From: Cornus controversa
Taxonomy: Eukaryota > Streptophyta > Magnoliopsida > Cornales > Cornaceae
Reading direction: 5' to 3'
NCBI GenBank assembly: GCA_026545225.1
Contig: CM048849.1
Location: 44,540,336-44,604,335, forward strand
Length of the DNA: 64,000 bases
The translations under genes and the position numbers were made by a program. Under the pieces are notes generated by a model. The model was not told the DNA's origin, did no database searches, and saw only the letters and a program-made list of their open reading frames with translations. Below are positions 58,217-64,000 of the stretch, piece after piece (the first letter of the stretch is position 1; the number at the start of each line of letters is the position of its first letter).

Positions 58217-58599
58217 GTGATAGTAATAAATTTGTGTCAGAAAAGGATTGAACAATTGAAAGTCATGTCAAAGCACTACCCTATTGTTTGTGAGTCGCGC
58301 ATTGAGTCACACAGACCGAGAGTAAGAGCAAATTGGAGAGCGAAAATACAAAAGCAGAAAAAATTTAAATTTGATCAGAGCGATAACACCTCCAAAGCAC
58401 TTCTATACTTGTATGCTATTATGTGTGTAAAATGCTTTTAATATTTGTTCATATGCTTTTGATATACTTTGTGGAATAAAAAAAGTGTAATTTCATTAGC
58501 ATAAGAAAATGTGTTTTATAAGTAATCTTATTTCATCTATGTTAGGAGATACATAATAATTAAAATATAAAAATTATAGTCGTGTGCCGCAACTTCCAC
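58217..58599. other. Non-coding, nothing recognised
   Basis: A 74-codon open frame on + shows no known motif and no relatives in the window. Confidence 0.35.
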
Positions 58600-59295
58600 G
58601 AGAAACATTGGGTCCACCTTATGAGGCCGTAGCTAGGTCCACCTATGAGGCCATTAAAGCTGAATTTTCACTACTCTAATCACCAATCTTATTTGAGGTA
58701 CCACGAGATAGGTTAGTTCGTTGAAGCTAGAAAATCACATCAGGAACAGATGGAAGTTTTGGACTGTCCAAAATTTGTGCATGAACGAGGTCATATTCTG
58801 AGAAATTTTCAATAAGAAATCAGACAACATTAAAATCTTTCCGTTGTTGTTGCATCTGCCGAACATCAGAAGTAATTTACTGATACATATTCAATTCTTC
58901 ATAGACTTCCATATTTATCGAGAAATACTCTTCCAAGCTTTGATTACGCTGCTCAAGACTGAAATACTGCTTTCACACCTCATATATACGAGTTATATTT
59001 TCAGTCGCATAATGCATTTGCTCCATACACTCCCATATCTCCTTGGTAGTATTTAGGTACAACAAGTTAGAACTAATGCGGGGTAGTTCAACACCGGTCA
59101 TCATCAATGAATTAATATGAGCATCTTCTTTCTCCCATGTGCTGAAAGAGAAAAGAGAGAAAAACAAAATCTGAGTTGGCTAGAAAGAGTACTGGCTGGA
59201 AGAAAAAAAAAACACAGAAGACTTGTAGATAACATATGTGGAGGATAGGAGAATATGCTTGTGTGGCACTGAATTAGCAGCCTATTCAAGACCAC
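58600..59295 (-). mobile_element. Copia-type gag fragment, fossil
   Basis: On the minus strand, WEKEDAHINSLMMTGVELPR, NTTKEIWECMEQMHYATENI and, further on, gag-like sequence match the gag polyprotein region common in plant Copia elements (recalled form: W...D..I.SWL...M...I...L...TAKEIWD). No LTRs or other parts were found around it. It is a broken fossil lying between two copies of the chitinase upstream block. Confidence 0.65.
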
Positions 59296-59427
59296 AATAC
59301 GATCAGACTAGATATCCCTCCAATAATTGAGGTTATCCATAACTTCACCTAGTACTCGTGACTTGTGAGTTCAAATTCAATTATCAATCATATTTCATAG
59401 ACAAGACTTCCATTTTGTCATGTCATG

Positions 59428-59461
<34 letters not shown>

Positions 59462-60130
59462 CCTATTAAAAAACGTGCTCGTTAATGCTCATAAATGGAG
59501 GAGGGGTGGTCCTGGACGGTAGACCTAATAAGTTGAAATCAAGTCTATCATCAAACATTCTCACTCGGGCATCCCTAATTTTGAGATATAGGTTTTAACT
59601 TTTAATACAAACGCGTTGACACTGAACTGAACCGAGCATGAAAAAAAACTAATAACAAAATAGTTATTGTGAAGGCTCTCTCATGTTAAATTGTGGTATC
59701 AATTTTAGTGGGAGGCCTCTCATCAGGTAATAAAGAAAAATTAAACATGGAAAAAAAAACAGTGAGAGACAGAATGTGAGAGATAGTATAATTATAGTTA
59801 AGTAGCATTATAGTTATAATTATAAATCATAATAGTTAAATAGTTTGTATAAGAAAACAGTTACACACACGACCAAATCATACACTATCGTATCTCAATA
59901 GAACTTGAACCTCAACCCCAAATTCAATATTACTTGTACAAATTAGCTGCATATTATACCAAAAATTAAATGAGTTTGCTTATATTATACCGAAGGTGAA
60001 ATGAGTTTGTACGGATTATACCACCAGTTGGACGGATTTGCCTAAATCATGTATATTATACCAAGAATTAGAGGCTAGTTTGGTTTCAATTTTTGTAAAA
60101 CATTGACATAAAATTATTTTCAAATAACTA
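59296..60130. repeat. Chitinase upstream block, further tandem copy
   Basis: 59285-59420, 59500-59660 and 59938-60095 match 57400-57520, 57790-57960 and 47460-47620 in order. (AT)n at 59428-59460. Confidence 0.7.
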
Positions 60131-60904
60131 TAAAACACTAGCTAGTAAAAAAGAACGGGCATTATCAATTGTCAAAAAAATATTTTACAAAAGTTTCTCA
60201 TCACTTGCATCCCAAGTTGTTGATTCTACTAGTGTCTATGTCTATATATATATATATATATATTGATTGCAAGAGAAGAAAAGGAATTTCATTGCAAAGA
60301 GAATGTCAAAATATACATCAATGCATCACTACATGTTCCCGTGGCATAGCTAGAAATTTGAATAAATAGATACGAACGTAAAAGCTAAAGTAGATTTTTT
60401 TTTCCAAGTACTAAAAACAAGACAAAATAAAATACCACATATAAATATTTAATATCTTTTATAGAACAAAATGTACCAAAATAACATGATATTGTAACTA
60501 TTGTTTATGAAGATTCTTTTCGAGACTTCATATTCTAAAAACGTTGAATAATATGTTGGAATTGTATGCCATTTATAGCACCAATTGGGATGTAATGACA
60601 TTGGCTTATCAATAAGAATGTGTCGCTTATAAAAACATTGTTTATATATTATGAATGTAATGTATTGATTCCATTCAAGACTCAAATCGTAGTGTCTATT
60701 GACAATATAGTGACTTGGTGTGTGCATGATATGGTTACCAAAGTACACAAGTCATTTATATAAAGTTATCATAAAATGTTTTGTTCGTTCAGTAATAGTG
60801 GGTGAATTTCCTATTGATAAAAAATATAACAAGAACGTCAACAAGTCATTATCAAAGTAATTGTAAAACCGTCATTGTAATTACTACTTGTTAGTGCTAT
60901 GACT
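60131..60904. other. Non-coding, nothing recognised
   Basis: (AT)n at 60244-60262. A 99-codon minus-strand frame at 60449-60748 has no recognisable domain. Confidence 0.4.
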
Positions 60905-61080
60905 AGGGATGCACACGGTACGATTCTTGGTAGAATCGGAACCGGAATCTTTGACTTTGGTTATGTTCAGTTCAGTTCCAGTTCTTTGCGGTTCCGGTTC
61001 CGGTTCCTCAACGATTCTGTCAACTTTTTTTTTCTCCTTTAAAATATTGGCAAGATACACACTCATACTTGTGCACCATT
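60905..61080. mobile_element. CCGGTT-rich MITE, about 175 bp
   Basis: Ends AGGGATGCACACGG and the complement of AATGGTGCACAAGTATGAG. The inner part, GGTTCCGGTTCCGGTTCCTC, is the inverted relative of 43455-43650. The target duplication is not clear. Confidence 0.65.
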
Positions 61081-62550
61081 ATTTCATTCTTCTTCTTTCC
61101 TCCCTCTATTTTGTCTTTCTTTATTATTTTTTTCTTTAATAAAAAATCAAATACTTACTTTTCTACTATTTTTTCTTTATATTTTATTTTTCTTCTCAAT
61201 CTGCTCTATTTTTTTTTCTAATCATAATTTGCTAATCTCTTTTTGAAATTAATTTTTTAAAAATAAAATTATATTCTTTTCGGATTTGATTATCGGGTCG
61301 GATATTCAATTAATAACAAATCAAATATAAATTTAATTATACATAATCTGTCGGATTATCAAATCAGATCAGATCATTCATAACTCTTATTGGATTCGAA
61401 TTGATCCCGATTGAAATCCGATTTATTTACAGTTCTACATGTATGTCCAGTGAATTAGAGGCCTCAAAACATTAAAATGTGTTCGTAGATGTTGAACGGC
61501 CAGTATTCATACACCTTTCTAATGAATTGGATCGAATGGGTCCAAAATCAAAGTCTCAGAAACCCAAATTATATTAAACCCAATAATTGCTCCTGAAAAA
61601 GGGTCCATATCCTCTGCAATAATCCGCCCTTCAGTTACTTCTTAACATCTTTACTTTGTGGATAAACTTTTCTATGTGTTTATCCAACTTCAATTCGTAA
61701 TTTGATTCGTATCTTCCAATTTATGATCCGATTAAATCTTAACGAATTCTTACTTTTAAATTCATCACCATTTAGATATATGTTTCGGAGGTACGATTTT
61801 GATCTCTGACCTTATTTCTAATAGAAAGTTTTATACAAATGAAAGGTGATACAGAACTCATTGAAGAAATATTGAATTCTAAAAGACGGTAAATTGTTCA
61901 ATGAATTAACTTTTGGACCTCTATGCCTTTTCGAGAATGTGAGATGTAATTACCAAACTGTTGCAAGGTCACAACCCAGTGAAAAAGGTAGCATGTCAGT
62001 CACTTGAGAAGACTATAGAGTGTGATGACCATGGTCAAGCTTATATTTTGCATTTTCTTCGGTTATTAACAAAATTTTATACCAAACTCAAAAAATCATC
62101 TCTGTCCGTTTCTCTTCTTTTCTTTTCAATTTCTTCCATTTATTTTCAAACAACCTGGACTTAAGGGTTCAATAAAATTGCAACTCCTAATCAATTTTAA
62201 CAAAAACATAAGCGATAATGCAATATTAATCAATTTTAACATAATCATTAAAAAAAATATATGTCATATCAAAATAAAAAGTTAGAAAATCAATTCTAGT
62301 ACCACTCATTCCCTACCCTAGAATTTATGCGCTTAAAAGAATAGCCTTCATATTTAATTTAGGCCATCAATCCTAGTATCTCAAATATCTATAAATCATC
62401 CACCAAACAAATACTTGAGTAAATCTTCAAATGAAAATTTCATTTTTTTTAAAAGCCCAATATATTTGATCAGCTAGCTCGTACCTTAGGTTTGCTGATT
62501 TCCTCGGTTTCTAAAGCAGTGTCGTACTTTGTTTTGCCTTGAATTAATAC
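61081..62550. other. Non-coding, nothing recognised
   Basis: AT-rich with T-runs. A 67-codon + frame at 61961-62164 has no known motif. Confidence 0.4.
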
Positions 62551-62559
62551 GTTGGGGTG

Positions 62560-62833
62560 GTGCAAGAGCCGCGGCATTGGCTGGTAGCGCACGCCTCAGT
62601 CTAGCACTATGTCTAAGTTGGACCGGCTGCAATGGCTCCAGCTGCGGTGGAAGGACAATGTCATAAACAACACCCCTCATCCTCATTCTAGCACTACATC
62701 TAAGAAGTTGTTGCATCGGTTACACACCACCCACCCTCATTCTAGTAGCACTACGTTTATGTTGTTGTTGCACTGGCCACCCCCCTTGCAATGGCTCCAG
62801 CTGCGGTGGAGGGACAATGTCATAGACAACACC
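62560..62833. repeat. Degenerate tandem repeat array, left part
   Basis: Units built on CCCTCATTCTAGCACTA, GTTGTTGCACCGG and CAATGGCTCCAGCTGCGGTGGA (the last twice, near 62629 and 62789). It continues at 63513 after the inserted hAT element. GC-richer than the surroundings; the minus strand is open for 77 codons, but that frame is proline/arginine-rich repeat only. Confidence 0.75.
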
Positions 62834-63512
62834 CAAGGCCGGCCTTGAGATTCCAAAAATGTTGAGAGGCTCTAGGCGGACTTTCAAATGGGGCCCTCTG
62901 TACCTAAAGTTTCACGCGTGAATAAATTCTATAGGAGTGCAAATTTTTTATTAAAATGAGAATATAAACAAATAAAATATATTAATGTTGAAAAAAAAAA
63001 CTATGGTCTTGGTGTTTTATAAATAACACGATCTAGATCACATAAAAAAATTAAAAGAAAATATTCAACACACCTTTATAAGAAAAAAATCTAATTTTTT
63101 TTATTTAAAATGAGGCTCAAACCAGCGTATTGGACTATTATCATTATTTTTAAAATGAGACACAAACCAATGTATTGGACTATTATTATTATTTTTTAAA
63201 TGAGACCTAAACCAGTGTATTAGACTATTATCATTATTTTTAAAATGAGGCCCAAACCAGTGTATTGGACTATTATCATTATTTTTTAAATGAGGCCTAG
63301 TTGACTATTTGTTTCTAAATTTGGGCCCAGATATCCTGGGCTATTAGTTACTATTTTTTTTTTATATAACATCTAGTGGGCTTAGTAAAAATTGGGGGCC
63401 GTAAAAAAATTCAAATATTTGGGGGCCTAGGCGAATTGGGGACCCTAAAAAAATTCAAATATTTGGGGGCCCTAGGCGACCACCTGGGCCGCCTAGGCCA
63501 GGGCCGGCCCTG
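62834..63512. mobile_element. Non-autonomous hAT element, 679 bp
   Basis: Ends CAAGGCCGGCCTTGAG and the complement of CAGGGCCGGCCCTGGCC. An exact 8-bp target duplication ACAACACC lies at 62826-62833 and 63513-63520. No transposase is encoded. Inside (about 63105-63300) a unit of about 60 bases (ATGAGGCCCAAACCAGTGTA, TTGGACTATTATCATTATTT) is repeated four times. Confidence 0.92.
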
Positions 63513-63520
63513 ACAACACC

Positions 63521-64000
63521 CCTCATCCTCATTCTAGCACTATGTCTAAGAAGTTGTTGCACCGATTACACAAAACCCTACAATCTCATTCTAGGTTGTT
63601 GCACCAACTGTAGTGGCTCCTGCTGCGATGGAGGGGGAGGGGACGGTCAGAAACAACATCCCTCTGTCTAGGTGCAACACCCCCACCCTCATTCTAGATT
63701 GCTGTTGCACCGGATGCACACCCCCACCCTCATTCTAGGTGCAAAACCCCCAAATCTCATTCTAGGTGCAACACCCCCACACTCATTCTAGATTGCTGTT
63801 GCACCAACTGTAGTGTTGCGATGGAGGGGGAGGCTCAAAAACAACATCTCTCTATCTATGTGCAAAACCCTCGAACCAGATGACACCTTGTGAGGGTAGA
63901 TTTAGATTGCAAGCGAAGCAAACCTTGACGGAGTTGCAAAAAGTATCCGTAAGCTTTCTCTTAGGCATAAGTGCATAACAGTCTACAAGTAATGAACTTG
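63521..64000. repeat. Degenerate tandem repeat array, right part
   Basis: Continues the array at 62560: CTAAGAAGTTGTTGCACCG, CACCCCCACCCTCATTCTAG, GATTGCTGTTGCACC, GCGATGGAGGGGGAGG, several times with drift. No gene recognised to the end of the window. Confidence 0.7.

Noticed and set aside
3908-59460. Long (AT)n runs as possible origins or matrix-attachment sites
   Set aside because: They are simple microsatellites found throughout; nothing in the sequence supports a specific role.
61961-62164. 67-codon + frame with an ATG
   Set aside because: No domain, no relatives in the window, and the C-terminal half is low-complexity Ser/Phe.
1-64000. tRNA, rRNA, CRISPR arrays, bacterial-type operons
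   Set aside because: None recognised; the repeats seen are transposon ends, minisatellites and microsatellites of a plant genome.

Overview
The window is nuclear DNA of a flowering plant, most likely a eudicot. Support comes from two class-defining gene types (intron-containing class IV chitinases with a hevein domain, and an F-box protein with an F-box-associated region), a Copia element primed by initiator-Met tRNA, L1-type LINEs, and many MULE and hAT miniature elements in very AT-rich DNA with long (AT)n runs. The species cannot be named from the sequence alone.

Five host genes look intact. One is a single-exon F-box gene on + (10994-12094). One is a three-exon gene on - for a small secreted protein of the plant ExPP1-like type (13368-14831). 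Three are two-exon class IV chitinase genes (GH19), all on - (17552-18460, 32549-33614, 53919-54922). The second chitinase is the odd one: its hevein domain has lost two cysteines that pair in hevein, and it carries a C-terminal tail. Around these genes lie broken relatives: an F-box 3' end cut off by a LINE (2069-2306), an F-box 5' leader without a gene (9560-9790), two gene-less copies of the ExPP1-like upstream region (10244-10490 and 24300-24990), a 53-bp ghost of a fourth chitinase (45508-45560), and a fragment of an organellar TypA-type GTPase gene (27436-27605).

Layout. 0-9 kb: LINE, F-box relic, Tourist-like MITE, then a broken Copia element with two 1142-bp LTRs. 9-15.5 kb: the F-box and ExPP1-like genes with duplicated promoters and a 156-bp palindrome at the F-box promoter. 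15.6-26.4 kb: chitinase 1, a MULE transposase tail, a MULE-type MITE with a hAT element inside it, and repeats. 26.4-32 kb: MITEs, the GTPase relic and a second LINE. 32-60 kb: chitinases 2 and 3 and the ghost, each followed on its upstream side by related copies of the same non-coding block, so this is an old tandem duplication swollen by MITEs. 60-64 kb: non-coding, ending in a degenerate repeat array split by a hAT element.

The chitinases are secreted chitin-degrading proteins, probably defence-related. The F-box protein would serve in an SCF ubiquitin ligase. No operon-like or clearly new multi-gene system was seen. The most interesting points are the altered chitinase 2, the 698-bp insertion next to the chitinase 3 TATA box, the F-box palindrome, and a family of MULE MITEs with exact 9-bp target duplications. 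All alignments were done by eye.
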